A stretch of 64,000 nucleotides of DNA. It comes from Alloyangia pacifica. Lineage in GTDB: Bacteria > Pseudomonadota > Alphaproteobacteria > Rhodobacterales > Rhodobacteraceae. The notes under the pieces are model-generated. The model saw only the letters and a list, made by a program, of their open reading frames with translations. It ran no database searches and had not been told where the DNA came from. Location of the stretch: positions 372,001 to 436,000 of the forward strand of contig NZ_FOZW01000002.1 of NCBI RefSeq assembly GCF_900116195.1, read 5' to 3'. Shown one piece after another: positions 25,787 through 33,963 of the stretch (position 1 is the first letter of the stretch; the number at the start of each line of letters is the position of its first letter). The position numbers and the translations under genes were made by a program.

Positions 25787-26530
25787 TCATGGCATGTAGA
25801 TTCCGCCGTTCACCCAGAGCACCTGACCGGTGATGAAACCGGCATCCTCGCCCAGCAGGAAACGGATCGGGCCGGCAATGTCCAGAGGCTCCGCGACACG
25901 TCCCAGCGGTGTGCCGGCCCTGTGGCGCTCCAGATCCAGCACGTTGGGTCCGCTTTCATCCGAGCGCCCGGTGCCGCCACGCAGAAAGGCGGTGTCCACC
26001 GCGCCGGGGCCGACGGCGTTGACGCGGACCCTGGGGGCAAGCTCCAGCGCGAAGGTCTGCATCAACGCAATCACCGCTGCCTTGGAGGCGCCATAGGGGC
26101 CGAATCCGGGTCGGATGAACCTCCCGAGGCCGGAGCTGCAGAGCACCATGCTGCCGCTCTCGGCCAGCAGCGGCGCGGCGGCCTTGGTGGCAAGGAAGAC
26201 CGAACGCAAGTTGCCCTCGACGATCTCGTCGAAATAGGCGGCGGGAGTTTCGGCTAGCGGGCGGATCTCGGAGTTCCATCCGGCGAGATGCACGAAGCCC
26301 TGCAAGCCCCCGGGGCAGAGGCACGCCAGCGTCTCCATGCCGGCGGTGACCGAGGCTTCGTCGGTCGCGTCGAGGGCGATCTGCGCGTCGCCGACCGGGT
26401 GACGCTCGAGCGAGGCGGGCAGGTCGAGCACGATCACCCGGTCGCCCTGCGCGGCGAGCAGCGAGACGAGGGCTCGGCCGATGCCGCCTGCGCCGCCAAG
26501 CACGGCGATGGTGCGGGGAGTGTCAGTCAT
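25787..26530 (-). CDS. SDR-family oxidoreductase
   Basis: A 247-residue classical SDR with NAD(P)-binding GGAGGIGRAL, catalytic Ser in VLCSSGLG, and YGASKAA supplying Tyr and Lys. The family ending GFITGQVLWVNGGIYMP is present. It lies between the maleate-isomerase-family gene (34 bases upstream) and the AbrB permease gene (71 bases downstream), so it probably oxidises or reduces an intermediate of the same pathway. The specific substrate is unknown. Confidence 0.88.
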   Translation of the reverse strand: MTDTPRTIAVLGGAGGIGRALVSLLAAQGDRVIVLDLPASLERHPVGDAQIALDATDEASVTAGMETLACLCPGGLQGFVHLAGWNSEIRPLAETPAAYFDEIVEGNLRSVFLATKAAAPLLAESGSMVLCSSGLGRFIRPGFGPYGASKAAVIALMQTFALELAPRVRVNAVGPGAVDTAFLRGGTGRSDESGPNVLDLERHRAGTPLGRVAEPLDIAGPIRFLLGEDAGFITGQVLWVNGGIYMP

Positions 26531-26564
26531 GTGAAAGGGGCCTTTCCGGAAGGGGAGGAGGAGG

Positions 26565-27323
26565 TCAGGCGAGCAGTCTGCCGGCGGGCGACGCGGAGCG
26601 TGCTTGGAGGCCTGCCGCGAGCAGGGCCGCGCGCAGCGTCGCGGTGTTCGAACTGATCACCGGAATTCCGAGCTCCTGCTCCAGTTCCGTGATCAGTGGC
26701 AGGGTCGGGAAATCGGTGCAGGCCAGCAGCACCGCCTCGCTGCCGGGCGTGACCGTCTCCAGCACGTGCGCGCGGACCTCGGCCAGCGTGGTGCGGGCGA
26801 TGCGGGGGAACTCCGACGGCCCGCCCGCGCCGATGCCGAGACCGCGGATCCCGAGCACCTCGAAGCCGTGATCGTGCAGGAAGTGGGCCTCGTGCTGGTT
26901 GAGCGCCTCGTGGTAGGGCGTCGCGACGCTGATCTTTCGCGCTCCCACGGCGCGCAGCGCGTCCACCACGGCCGCGGCGGTGGTGACCACCGGCACGCCG
27001 TTTCGCGCGGTCAGGGCCTCTGGCAGGGATTGCGCCGGTGTGACGGTGGAGCCGGCGGTGCAGGCATAGGCCACCACGTCGACGCCCGCCGGGGTCAGCA
27101 TGGCGATCGCCTGGTCGAGGTCGTCATGCAGCGCGGCCAGCCCCTCGGGCGTGTCGAGCCCGCCGTGCAGGCGCATGCGGTGGCTGTGGAACGTCACCCC
27201 CTCGGGCACCATCCGTGCCCATTCCGCCTCGTTCACCGTGTTGGTGGGTGGCACCACGATACCGAGGCGGGCGCGGTGCCCGAAAGCGCGGGCGGGTGTG
27301 GTGGTGGAGAGGGGGAGGGTCAT
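26565..27323 (-). CDS. Maleate isomerase / Asp-Glu racemase superfamily protein (two Cys present)
   Basis: A 252-residue member of the maleate cis-trans isomerase and arylmalonate decarboxylase branch of the Asp/Glu racemase superfamily. LGIVVPPTNTVNEAEW is the nucleotide-independent substrate-binding start. Cys88 lies in YACTAGS and Cys202 in LACTDFPTLP, so both catalytic cysteine positions are occupied. SSNTATLRAALLAAG is the usual C-terminal segment. It heads a minus-strand set (isomerase, SDR, AbrB permease) divergent from a HutC-type GntR regulator. It probably isomerises or racemises a small dicarboxylate-like acid. Confidence 0.82.
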   Translation of the reverse strand: MTLPLSTTTPARAFGHRARLGIVVPPTNTVNEAEWARMVPEGVTFHSHRMRLHGGLDTPEGLAALHDDLDQAIAMLTPAGVDVVAYACTAGSTVTPAQSLPEALTARNGVPVVTTAAAVVDALRAVGARKISVATPYHEALNQHEAHFLHDHGFEVLGIRGLGIGAGGPSEFPRIARTTLAEVRAHVLETVTPGSEAVLLACTDFPTLPLITELEQELGIPVISSNTATLRAALLAAGLQARSASPAGRLLA

Positions 27324-27438
27324 GTCGCTTGTCCTGCGGTGGTGTCTGGATTTAGATGGGGGCCGGTTTGACGGCGGCCCGGACCCCTTCGCGGTCGGGG
27401 CGTCTGCCGGATCGGGAAACGGGAGGAGTTACAGTCAC

Positions 27439-28218
27439 ATGTCCGAAGACCTGCCTGCCAAGGGCACGCTTTCCGGCGCGGCGGAGGAGACCGTGGGGCC
27501 GCGCTACGCGCGCCTTCAAAGGCAGCTCGAGCAGCGGCTGCGCGACGGTCTCTACCCGGTGGGCTCGCTGCTGCCGACCGAGGTGGAACTGGCGGCGGAA
27601 TTCGAGACCTCGCGCTTCACCGTGCGCGAGGCGCTGCGCCATCTGACCGAGGGCGGCTTCGTCGAGCGCCGGCAGGGGGTCGGAACCCGCGTCATCTCGA
27701 GCCACCCGCAGGTGCATTACGCGCAGAGCTTCACCGACCTTCAGGAACTCTTCCAGGTCGCGGTCGAGACCTACTTCGTGCTCATGGGACAACAGGACGT
27801 GGTGCTCGATGCGGCGCTGGCCGAGACCGTAGGTGGCGTAGAGGGTGAACGCTGGATCCGCGTCGACGGGGTGCGCTGGACCGAGCCGGGCGGGCGGCCC
27901 TTGTGCTTCATCGAGTCCTTCGTACCCGAGCGGTTCCGCGAGGTCGTCGCGGGCTTTGGCCAGACCCGAGGGCCTTTCTTTGCCCGGCTGGAAGAGGCGG
28001 CCGGCGTTCCCATCGACGTGGTCGAACAGGACATCCGGGCCCGCGCCATGCCAGAGGTGCCGCAGCGGCTGCTGGGCCTGGCGGACGGGGCGCAGTCGCT
28101 GCAACTGCTGCGCCGCTACGTGACTGAGCAGGGGGTGCTGATCTGCTCGATCAACTGGCATCCTGCCGACCAGCTGACCTACAAGATGAAGATCCAGCGC
28201 ACCCGCAGTCCCGGCTGA
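27439..28218 (+). CDS. GntR-family regulator, HutC subfamily (UTRA domain)
   Basis: A 259-residue regulator. The winged helix at about residues 20-85 includes ELAAEFETSRFTVREALRHLTEGGFVERRQGVGTRV. The C-terminal UTRA ligand-binding domain (about 100-255) includes EGERWIRVDGVRWTEPGGRPLCFIESFVPERF and ends in SINWHPADQLTYKMKI. ATG 27439 follows GGGAGGAG. It is divergent from the isomerase-SDR-permease set with a 115-base shared region, the classic layout for control of that set. It is convergent with the MBL hydrolase gene. The ligand is unknown. Confidence 0.87.
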   Translation: MSEDLPAKGTLSGAAEETVGPRYARLQRQLEQRLRDGLYPVGSLLPTEVELAAEFETSRFTVREALRHLTEGGFVERRQGVGTRVISSHPQVHYAQSFTDLQELFQVAVETYFVLMGQQDVVLDAALAETVGGVEGERWIRVDGVRWTEPGGRPLCFIESFVPERFREVVAGFGQTRGPFFARLEEAAGVPIDVVEQDIRARAMPEVPQRLLGLADGAQSLQLLRRYVTEQGVLICSINWHPADQLTYKMKIQRTRSPG

Positions 28219-28241
28219 ACGGCGCACGCATCGCATCCCCC

Positions 28242-29138
28242 TCAGACCCATTCCGCGCGCCAGGCGTCCCCCTCGGCCCGCACCCGCATCGCCAGGGCGC
28301 CGCGCAGGTGGGCCGGGACCAGCAGGTCGCCGCTCTCGGCAAGCTCGGCCAGCAGGGCGCGCCGTTTGCGTGCGGCCTCGGCGCCGTCGAAGCAGAAGCG
28401 CGAGGACCAGTCCGGCTGCGCCAGCTGCAGCGGCGAATGCACGGCGTCACCGCAGAGCAGCAGCCGCCCGCCTGGGTGCGAGAGCCACAGCCCGAGTTGG
28501 CCCGGCGAATGCCCGGACAGGTCGCAGCTTTGCAGCAGCCCCGGCTCCAGCGTGAGGTTGGGACCGAGATCGGCGCCGCCCTCGATCTCGTCCATCAGTC
28601 CCGCCTCGAGGATCGGCAGCACGCTGTCGGCGAAAACCCCATGTCCGGCGACGCCCGGCGCACGGGCCTCCTCGGCCATCCAGTGGCGCAGCTCGGCGCG
28701 ACCGACGAGGTAGCGCGCGTTGGGGAAGGTGGGCACCCAGCGGCCGTCCTCGAGTCGGGTATTCCAGCCCGCGTGATCGGCGTGAAGATGGGTGCAGAAG
28801 ACCACGTCCACCTCCTCGGGGCGAACCCCGGCGGCGGCAAGACGGTGCAGATAGTCCGCGCCGCTGCGCTGGTGCCATTCGGGCCGGGCCGGGCGCTGCT
28901 TGCAGTCGCCGACACAGGTGTCGATCAGGATGATCCGCCCGCCGATGCGCAGCAGGTGGCTCTGGACCCCGAGCAGCACCTCGGCGCTGGCGAAATCCAG
29001 ATGCCAGCCCTCCAGCCAGACCTTTGCGGGCTCCAGCGCATCGAGGCTGGCATCGGGGAACAGGAAATCGAGCGGCAGGCGGAACGGATCGAGGTCGATG
29101 ATCCGCTCTAGGGTGAGGTCGGGGGCAAGGTGCAGCAC
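28242..29138 (-). CDS. Metallo-beta-lactamase-fold hydrolase
   Basis: A 298-residue MBL-fold metal hydrolase. The metal motif is THLHADHAGW (HxHxDH), with further ligands in DLSGHSPGQLGLWL (His) and LLLCGDAVHSPLQ (Asp), so the dinuclear zinc site looks complete. Lactonases and related ester hydrolases of this size share the layout. It is the last gene of the six-gene operon starting with the FAD hydroxylase, 3 bases after the SDR. A lactone or thioester intermediate is a reasonable guess for the substrate. Confidence 0.85.
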   Translation of the reverse strand: MLHLAPDLTLERIIDLDPFRLPLDFLFPDASLDALEPAKVWLEGWHLDFASAEVLLGVQSHLLRIGGRIILIDTCVGDCKQRPARPEWHQRSGADYLHRLAAAGVRPEEVDVVFCTHLHADHAGWNTRLEDGRWVPTFPNARYLVGRAELRHWMAEEARAPGVAGHGVFADSVLPILEAGLMDEIEGGADLGPNLTLEPGLLQSCDLSGHSPGQLGLWLSHPGGRLLLCGDAVHSPLQLAQPDWSSRFCFDGAEAARKRRALLAELAESGDLLVPAHLRGALAMRVRAEGDAWRAEWV

Positions 29139-29141
29139 GGG

Positions 29142-29963
29142 TTACATGATCTCCGGCTTGGGGCGATGCGGCGCGCGCGCAGCCGCGGCGGCCTCGGGCG
29201 CGGGCAGCCCGGGGTCCCAGAGCCGGGCGATGAAGCGCCCGCCGCTCACCCCGTCCGAACCGGGCCCGCAGAGCCAGCTGATCCCACGCCGCATGATCCC
29301 GGCGGGCAGGAGGTTGCCGTCGGCGCCTTTCTTGTCCGGCGAGGGCGGCAGCAGGTCGGTGTCGGCGGCGCCGCCGGGCAAGTAGACGTTGACCGTCACG
29401 CCGGTGCCCTCGAGGTCCTGCGCCCAGACCCGCGAGGCGGCCTCGAGCGCGGCCTTGCTGGGCCCGTAGGGTGAATAGCCGCGGCGCACCATGGTGACAT
29501 CCGAGGTCGAGATATTGACGATCCGCCCCCAGCCGCGGGCGATCATGCCGGGCACCACGGCGCGGGCGAAGTTCAGAGGGCCGTTGACGTTGGTGGCGAT
29601 GATCCGGGCCCAGGCCCCCGGATCGGCCTCCCAGAACTTCGTCGGCTCGGTATTGAAGGTCTCGGAGATGGCGCGCATCCCAAGTCCGGCGTTGTTGACG
29701 AGGATGTCGACCGGGGCAAGGCGGGCCTCGATCGCCGCGATGGTGGCGGCGCAGGCCTGTGCGTCGGCAGCGTCGCAGGTGAAGGCTTCGGCGTTTGCGC
29801 CGAGCGCGCGGACCTCGGAGAGCGTCTGGCTGAGCGCGTCGCTGTCGCGGCTGCCGTGCAGCGCCAGCGCGGCGCCGGTGGTGGCGAGCTCAAGCGCCAT
29901 CTCGCGGCCAAGCCCGCGCGAGGCGCCTGTGACGAGCGCGACGCGCCCGGAGAGTTCTGTCAT
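29142..29963 (-). CDS. SDR-family oxidoreductase
   Basis: A 273-residue classical SDR. It has cofactor motif VTGASRGLGREMA, NNAG in DILVNNAGLGM, Ser in VNISTSD and catalytic YGPSKAAL. The C-terminal region has an extra 20-30 residues compared with short family members (LPAGIMRRGISWLCGPG and on). ATG 29963 overlaps the stop of the FCD-type regulator (ATGA), which fixes the start over an upstream in-frame codon. It belongs to the hydroxylase operon and probably dehydrogenates an alcohol intermediate. Confidence 0.87.
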   Translation of the reverse strand: MTELSGRVALVTGASRGLGREMALELATTGAALALHGSRDSDALSQTLSEVRALGANAEAFTCDAADAQACAATIAAIEARLAPVDILVNNAGLGMRAISETFNTEPTKFWEADPGAWARIIATNVNGPLNFARAVVPGMIARGWGRIVNISTSDVTMVRRGYSPYGPSKAALEAASRVWAQDLEGTGVTVNVYLPGGAADTDLLPPSPDKKGADGNLLPAGIMRRGISWLCGPGSDGVSGGRFIARLWDPGLPAPEAAAAARAPHRPKPEIM

Positions 29964-30649
29964 GGAGCCCTGTCTTTCTGGACCTCCGAGCGCAGCGGCC
30001 GACTCGACAGGATATGGCCGAGCATCGCGGCGGAGGCCCATTCCGGGTCGCGGCTGCGCAGCGCGCGCAGGATGTCCTTGTGGTGGGAGTTCGAGCGCAC
30101 CGGGTCGAGCGGCTGGTCACAGAGGAACTGTTTGATCGTCGCCAGCGGCAGCGCAAAGACCTGCGCGGTGACCGAGCGCAGCTGCGTCGAGCGCGTGGCG
30201 TTGAGGATCAGCTTGTGGAACTGGTCGTTGAGCGGCACGAAATTCTCCGGCTCGGTGGCCGGGACCTCGTCCATCTGCCGGACGAGATCGGCAAGCCGCT
30301 CCAGCTCGGCATCGGTGATGTGGCGGGCGGCGAGGCTGGCGGCATAGCCCTCGATCCGGGCACGCAGCTCGAAGACCACCGAGACCTCGTCGTAGTTGAA
30401 GTCGGCGACGAAGCGGCTGCGCCCTTCGGAGAGCGCCAGCCCCTCGGCGCTGAGGCGCTGCAGCGCCTCGCGCACCGGGGTGCGGGAGGCGCCACACATC
30501 TCGGCCAACGTGCTCTCGGCGAGATGTGCGCCGGGCGGCAGTTCGCGCGACAGGATCGCCGCGCGAATGGTGTGATAGGCCCGGTCCGCAGGGCGGCCAA
30601 GGTCGGCCACGGAGGGCAGGTCTTGCAGATCGGACTCGCTGGGTGTCAT
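29960..30649 (-). CDS. GntR-family regulator, FadR/FCD subfamily
   Basis: A 229-residue regulator. The winged helix (about 20-85) contains STLAEMCGASRTPVREALQRLSAEGLA. The FCD domain follows with metal-binding features NDQFHKLIL, SNSHHKDIL and AAMLGHILSS. It is embedded in the operon, overlapping both neighbours by 4 bases, so it is probably autoregulated with the pathway. FadR-type regulators bind short palindromes such as the TTGTATAC-like sites found upstream of this operon and the two uptake operons. It is the likeliest binder of those sites, but this is inference. Confidence 0.87.
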   Translation of the reverse strand: MTPSESDLQDLPSVADLGRPADRAYHTIRAAILSRELPPGAHLAESTLAEMCGASRTPVREALQRLSAEGLALSEGRSRFVADFNYDEVSVVFELRARIEGYAASLAARHITDAELERLADLVRQMDEVPATEPENFVPLNDQFHKLILNATRSTQLRSVTAQVFALPLATIKQFLCDQPLDPVRSNSHHKDILRALRSRDPEWASAAMLGHILSSRPLRSEVQKDRAP

Positions 30650-31572
30650 ACGGCTCTCTTTTCTGGGGCGCCTTGCGCGCAGTGGTCGAGATACCAGTCT
30701 GCCAGTTCTTCGCGGGAACAGAACCAGATATCGTCGAACTGCTTCACATAGCGCAGAAAGTCCCGCAGCGCACGGATCCGGAAGGGCTGGCCGACCACAT
30801 GCGGGTGCAGGCCGATGTTCATCACCCGCCCCGACCCCTGCGTGATCGCCTCGCCGCGCAGCCAGTCGAACTGCTCCTTGAACACCTTGATCGCGCCGTC
30901 CACGTCCATGCCCTGGCGCATGAAGACGGTGAAGTCATTGACCTCGGAGGTGTAGGAGATCGACACGAGGTCACGCCCGCACTCGGTGTTTATCAGATAG
31001 GGCTGGTCGTCGTTCAGCAGGTCGGTGAAGAAGGTCAGCCCTTCCTCGGCAAGAATGTCGGCGGTGTTCAGAGTCGAGCGCAGCGACGAGCTGAGCCAGC
31101 CGCGCGCCGGCTTGCCGACCACGTCCCGGTAGACCTTCAGCGTCTCGCGGATCACCGCGCGCTCGGCGTCCTTGTCATGAGCGAAGTCGGTCAGCAGGTC
31201 GGTCTGCACGAAGTTGTGCGGCACGATCTCGTAGCCGCGCGCCATGGCTGCCTCGATCACCGGGCGGCGCTCCAGCGCCATCTTGGCATTCATCGTGCAG
31301 GAGGTCGGGATGCCCTCGGCCTCGAAGACATCGAACATGCGCCAGACGCCGACCCGCTGGCCGTATTCGCGCCAGGTCCAGTTGGGGTTGTCGTAGACGT
31401 TGCCGGGCAGCGTGCCGCCGACGATCCCCGGACCGCCGGGATAATAGGGCGCGGGATCGTCGCGCTCCTTGTCCCAGTATTCGAGGTTGGTGGTCAGGAT
31501 GACGGCGATGGTCTTCCCGTTCGGAAAGACCAGTTTCTCGCGCTCGGGCTGCGGAATGAAATCGTAGTGCAT
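30646..31572 (-). CDS. Polysaccharide-deacetylase-fold protein (PuuE/cyclic-amidase-like)
   Basis: A 308-residue NodB-fold protein. It resembles the PuuE allantoinase-like group rather than true chitin deacetylases. The segment NIGLHPHVVGQPFRIRALRDFL matches the PuuE C-terminal motif. The usual TFDDG motif is replaced by LTTNLEYWD, and the His motif is VPHNFVQTD with only one obvious ligand. Such proteins can hydrolyse cyclic amides or N-acyl groups. It sits between the Cys-less isomerase homologue and an FCD regulator, overlapping the latter by 4 bases. A ring-opening or deamidation step of a nitrogen heterocycle is plausible. Confidence 0.75.
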   Translation of the reverse strand: MHYDFIPQPEREKLVFPNGKTIAVILTTNLEYWDKERDDPAPYYPGGPGIVGGTLPGNVYDNPNWTWREYGQRVGVWRMFDVFEAEGIPTSCTMNAKMALERRPVIEAAMARGYEIVPHNFVQTDLLTDFAHDKDAERAVIRETLKVYRDVVGKPARGWLSSSLRSTLNTADILAEEGLTFFTDLLNDDQPYLINTECGRDLVSISYTSEVNDFTVFMRQGMDVDGAIKVFKEQFDWLRGEAITQGSGRVMNIGLHPHVVGQPFRIRALRDFLRYVKQFDDIWFCSREELADWYLDHCAQGAPEKRAV

Positions 31573-31583
31573 CCGCCTGCGCC

Positions 31584-32330
31584 TCAGTAATGCGACAGGA
31601 GCGAGCCGAAGCCCTGCACCTTGTCCTCGATGCCGTTCATCCGCAGCGCGTGCCAGTAGGTCGCGGTGTTGATGGCGATCACCGGCTTGTCGAGCCAGAA
31701 CTCGGCCATGGCGCCGACGCGGGCCATCGCGAGGTTGGTGCCAGCCTGCACGATGGCTTCGACCGAGGGGTCGTTCACCTCGATGATCGCGTCGCGCAGC
31801 GTCTGCTCGGTCTCATGGGCGATGAGCATGGGGCTCTTGCACTTCAGCCCCTTCACCGTGACCACCTCGTAGCCGCAGTCGGTGAAGAACTTGCGCACCT
31901 GCTCGTCGCCGATCGGCATGTAGGGGGTGACCACGGCGATGCGCTTGACGTTGCCGAATTTCGACAGCGCCGCCTGACAGGCGTCGGAACCCATGGCGAC
32001 GGGCATTCCGGCGCGCTCCTCGACCTGTGCCTTGAGCGTGTCGGCGCGATCCTTGCCGTCCCAGAAGGTCTCGGCCGACATGCCCATGATCATTGCGCCG
32101 GGGTCGCAGGTCTTGACCGCGTCGATCGCCTCCATCGTGGCACCGCGAATGCGCATTACCAGCTCGTTGAAATCCTCGTCCGAGTTGACCGGATCATCGG
32201 GGATCACGATGCGCGAGAAGTGGTTGGTCACGCCCACCGGGCGCATGTCGTCGAATTCGGGCTGCACGGAGGTGTTGGTCGAGGGGGCGATCACCCCGAA
32301 TTTCATGCGGTAGCCAAGGCTGTCGGTCAC
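31584..32330 (-). CDS. Maleate-isomerase-family homologue lacking both catalytic cysteines
   Basis: A 248-residue protein of the maleate isomerase/Asp-Glu racemase superfamily: KFGVIAPSTNTSVQPEFDDMRP, RIAVVTPYMPIGDEQVRKFF and PVIAINTATYWHALRMNGI align well with the family. At the two catalytic cysteine positions it has Ser85 (MGMSAETFW) and Gly197 (QAGTNLAM). Its paralogue at 26565-27323 has Cys88 and Cys202. A standard cysteine-based isomerisation or racemisation is therefore not expected. It is the second gene of the hydroxylase operon. It may be a lyase, decarboxylase or binding protein. Confidence 0.8.
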   Translation of the reverse strand: MTDSLGYRMKFGVIAPSTNTSVQPEFDDMRPVGVTNHFSRIVIPDDPVNSDEDFNELVMRIRGATMEAIDAVKTCDPGAMIMGMSAETFWDGKDRADTLKAQVEERAGMPVAMGSDACQAALSKFGNVKRIAVVTPYMPIGDEQVRKFFTDCGYEVVTVKGLKCKSPMLIAHETEQTLRDAIIEVNDPSVEAIVQAGTNLAMARVGAMAEFWLDKPVIAINTATYWHALRMNGIEDKVQGFGSLLSHY

Positions 32331-32382
32331 GGTCGTGTTCCTTTGTGGGGGAGGTCTTTCAGGCGGTCCATCGGGTGGTGCG

Positions 32383-33600
32383 TCAGGCCACCGCGTCGAG
32401 ATCGCGCAGGGACTGGATCATCGAGGACTTGCGCACGAAGGCGAGATGCGCGGCGCGGTCCTCGGCGGTGCGGCGCAGCTCCTCGTGATAGGCGGCGCGC
32501 GCGGCGGGGTCGGTTTCGGCCATCATCCGGCGGTTGCGGATCGATTGCTGCTGCACCGTGTCGATGCAGGCCTTCCGGCGCTGGCGCTCGTAGAGGTCAA
32601 GAAGGTCCATTCCCGCCTCGCCACGCCAGATCAGCGCCAGCTTCTCTACGAGGTTCACCGCGTCGTGCACGCCGCCGTTCATCCCCATTCCGCCGAGCGG
32701 GTTGTTGAGGTGGGCGGCATCACCGACGAGGAAGGCGCGGCCCTTTACGTAGTTCTTCGCCACCCGCTGGTGTACCCGGTAGGCGGTGGCATGGGCGATC
32801 TCGTAGCGGCCCGGCTTGGGGCAGAGCGCCTGCATGCGCGCCTCCATGCCCTCGGGGTCCTTCACCTGCTCGTCGGTGAGGCCCGGATCGGTCGGCAGAA
32901 GCACGCGCCAGAGGCTCGGCGTCTGCAGGATCACCGCCCACTCCTTGGGGTCGGTGATGTAGGAGATCGGGGTCAGATCCTCCATCGCCGCCGAGAAATC
33001 GAAGGGCGTCGACATGGAGAGGAAGATCTCGGGAATGGTCATCCCCTCGAACTCGATGTCCAGTGCCTTGCGCAGCAGCGAATGGGCGCCGTCGGCTGCG
33101 ATCACATAGGCGGCGCGCATCGGCTCGGTGCTGCCGTCCTCATGCTCGACGGTGAGCGTCACACCGTCGGCGTCCTGCGTCAGGCCGGTGGCGCGGACCT
33201 TGTAGACGATCTCGGCCATCTCCGAGGTCTCGATCAGGTCGCGCAGCATCTCGGTGAGCTTCCACTGCTCGCATTGCAGCCGGTAGGGGTGGTTGGTGTC
33301 CCCCGCCAGCAGGCCCAGATCGAAGGTGGCGATGACCCCCTCGGTCCGGCCGCGGAACTGCCAGTTCGGACAGACGAGCCCGCGCGGGATCAGCTTTTCC
33401 ATCACCCCGAAGCGGTCGAGCATGTCCATGGTCGGCGGATGGAAGGTCGAGGCGCGCAGGTCCTTGGGCAGGTCCTCGCTTTTTTCGAGGATGGTGACGG
33501 GAATCCCCTCGGCGGCGAGCGAGCAGGCGGCCACCAGACCCACGGGACCCGCGCCCACCACGATCACGCGGTCGTTTCCTTGGCCCGGCGATGCACTCAT
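32383..33600 (-). CDS. FAD-dependent aromatic hydroxylase (PF01494 type)
   Basis: A 405-residue flavoprotein monooxygenase. The GxGxxG motif is VVGAGPVGLVAACSLAAEG, the DG motif is IAADGAHSLLRKAL, and the GD motif is GRAFLVGDAAHLNNPLGGMG, all in the class A order. It resembles MhpA and related ring hydroxylases, which use NAD(P)H and oxygen. ATG 33600 (MSASPGQGNDRV) follows AGAAGGA. It is first in a six-gene operon, with a GTATAC-centred site 27 bases upstream of the start. The substrate is probably an aromatic or heteroaromatic acid; the exact compound is unknown. Confidence 0.85.
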   Translation of the reverse strand: MSASPGQGNDRVIVVGAGPVGLVAACSLAAEGIPVTILEKSEDLPKDLRASTFHPPTMDMLDRFGVMEKLIPRGLVCPNWQFRGRTEGVIATFDLGLLAGDTNHPYRLQCEQWKLTEMLRDLIETSEMAEIVYKVRATGLTQDADGVTLTVEHEDGSTEPMRAAYVIAADGAHSLLRKALDIEFEGMTIPEIFLSMSTPFDFSAAMEDLTPISYITDPKEWAVILQTPSLWRVLLPTDPGLTDEQVKDPEGMEARMQALCPKPGRYEIAHATAYRVHQRVAKNYVKGRAFLVGDAAHLNNPLGGMGMNGGVHDAVNLVEKLALIWRGEAGMDLLDLYERQRRKACIDTVQQQSIRNRRMMAETDPAARAAYHEELRRTAEDRAAHLAFVRKSSMIQSLRDLDAVA

Positions 33601-33621
33601 CTGACGCGTCCTTCTAATCAT

Positions 33622-33633
33622 ACAATGTATACC
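33622..33633. promoter_or_regulatory. Candidate GntR operator before the hydroxylase operon
   Basis: ACAATGTATACC contains the palindrome GTATAC and the overlapping inverted pair ATAC-AAT-GTAT. It lies about 22-33 bases upstream of the FAD hydroxylase start. Similar sites precede the Liv and TAXI operons. Confidence 0.45.
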
Positions 33634-33935
33634 GAAGGTCATTACAAATGCGAGCCATCCTGTCCAGATCGTTCCCCGTCACAGGTGCGATCTTTTAGGA
33701 GATCTGGGCTTAGTCTCCCCTGAGTTTTGTGTTGAGGCGGGGTGCGGATTTCCATCTGCGCCTATGACACTATCGCACTTTTTGCTGAAAAATAGCGATT
33801 CATGGATGGAGATTAAATTTGAGGCAACTGTTTCGAGAAAAGACGCATCTGGGGGTGAACTATCGGCCTGGCCTCGTTTCCGGCCTTCCGTGAGTCGGAG
33901 AATCGTGCAGACAAATGGCATGAGGCGGTTTCCGC

Positions 33936-33945
33936 TTGTGTACAA
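33936..33945. promoter_or_regulatory. Candidate GntR operator in the Liv operon leader
   Basis: TTGTGTACAA has perfect TTGT/ACAA arms. It ends 18 bases before the chosen livH start, just ahead of the ribosome binding site. Binding here would block transcription or initiation of the Liv operon. Confidence 0.45.
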
Positions 33946-33963
33946 AACTCGCGAAGGATGGGC

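Larger units (their letters stand above)
33601..33963. promoter_or_regulatory. Divergent control region, hydroxylase operon / Liv operon
   Basis: This AT-rich 363-base gap has no credible gene. Next to the hydroxylase start it contains ACAATGTATACC (33622-33633, core GTATAC). Next to the Liv operon start it contains TTGTGTACAA (33936-33945, perfect 4-base arms). Both resemble FadR/FCD-type GntR operators. The first would overlay the hydroxylase promoter and the second the Liv leader, so one regulator could control both directions. Confidence 0.5.

Noticed and set aside
28242-33600. Vitamin B6 (4-pyridoxic acid) degradation pathway
   Set aside because: An MBL hydrolase, SDR and FAD monooxygenase fit that pathway in outline. 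But the MBL protein does not resemble the 4-pyridoxolactonase I know, and the isomerase homologue and PuuE-like protein have no place in it.
28242-33600. Standard nicotinate or maleamate pathway
   Set aside because: No 2,5-dihydroxypyridine dioxygenase, formylmaleamate deformylase or maleamate amidase is seen, and the maleate-isomerase homologue here lacks its cysteines.
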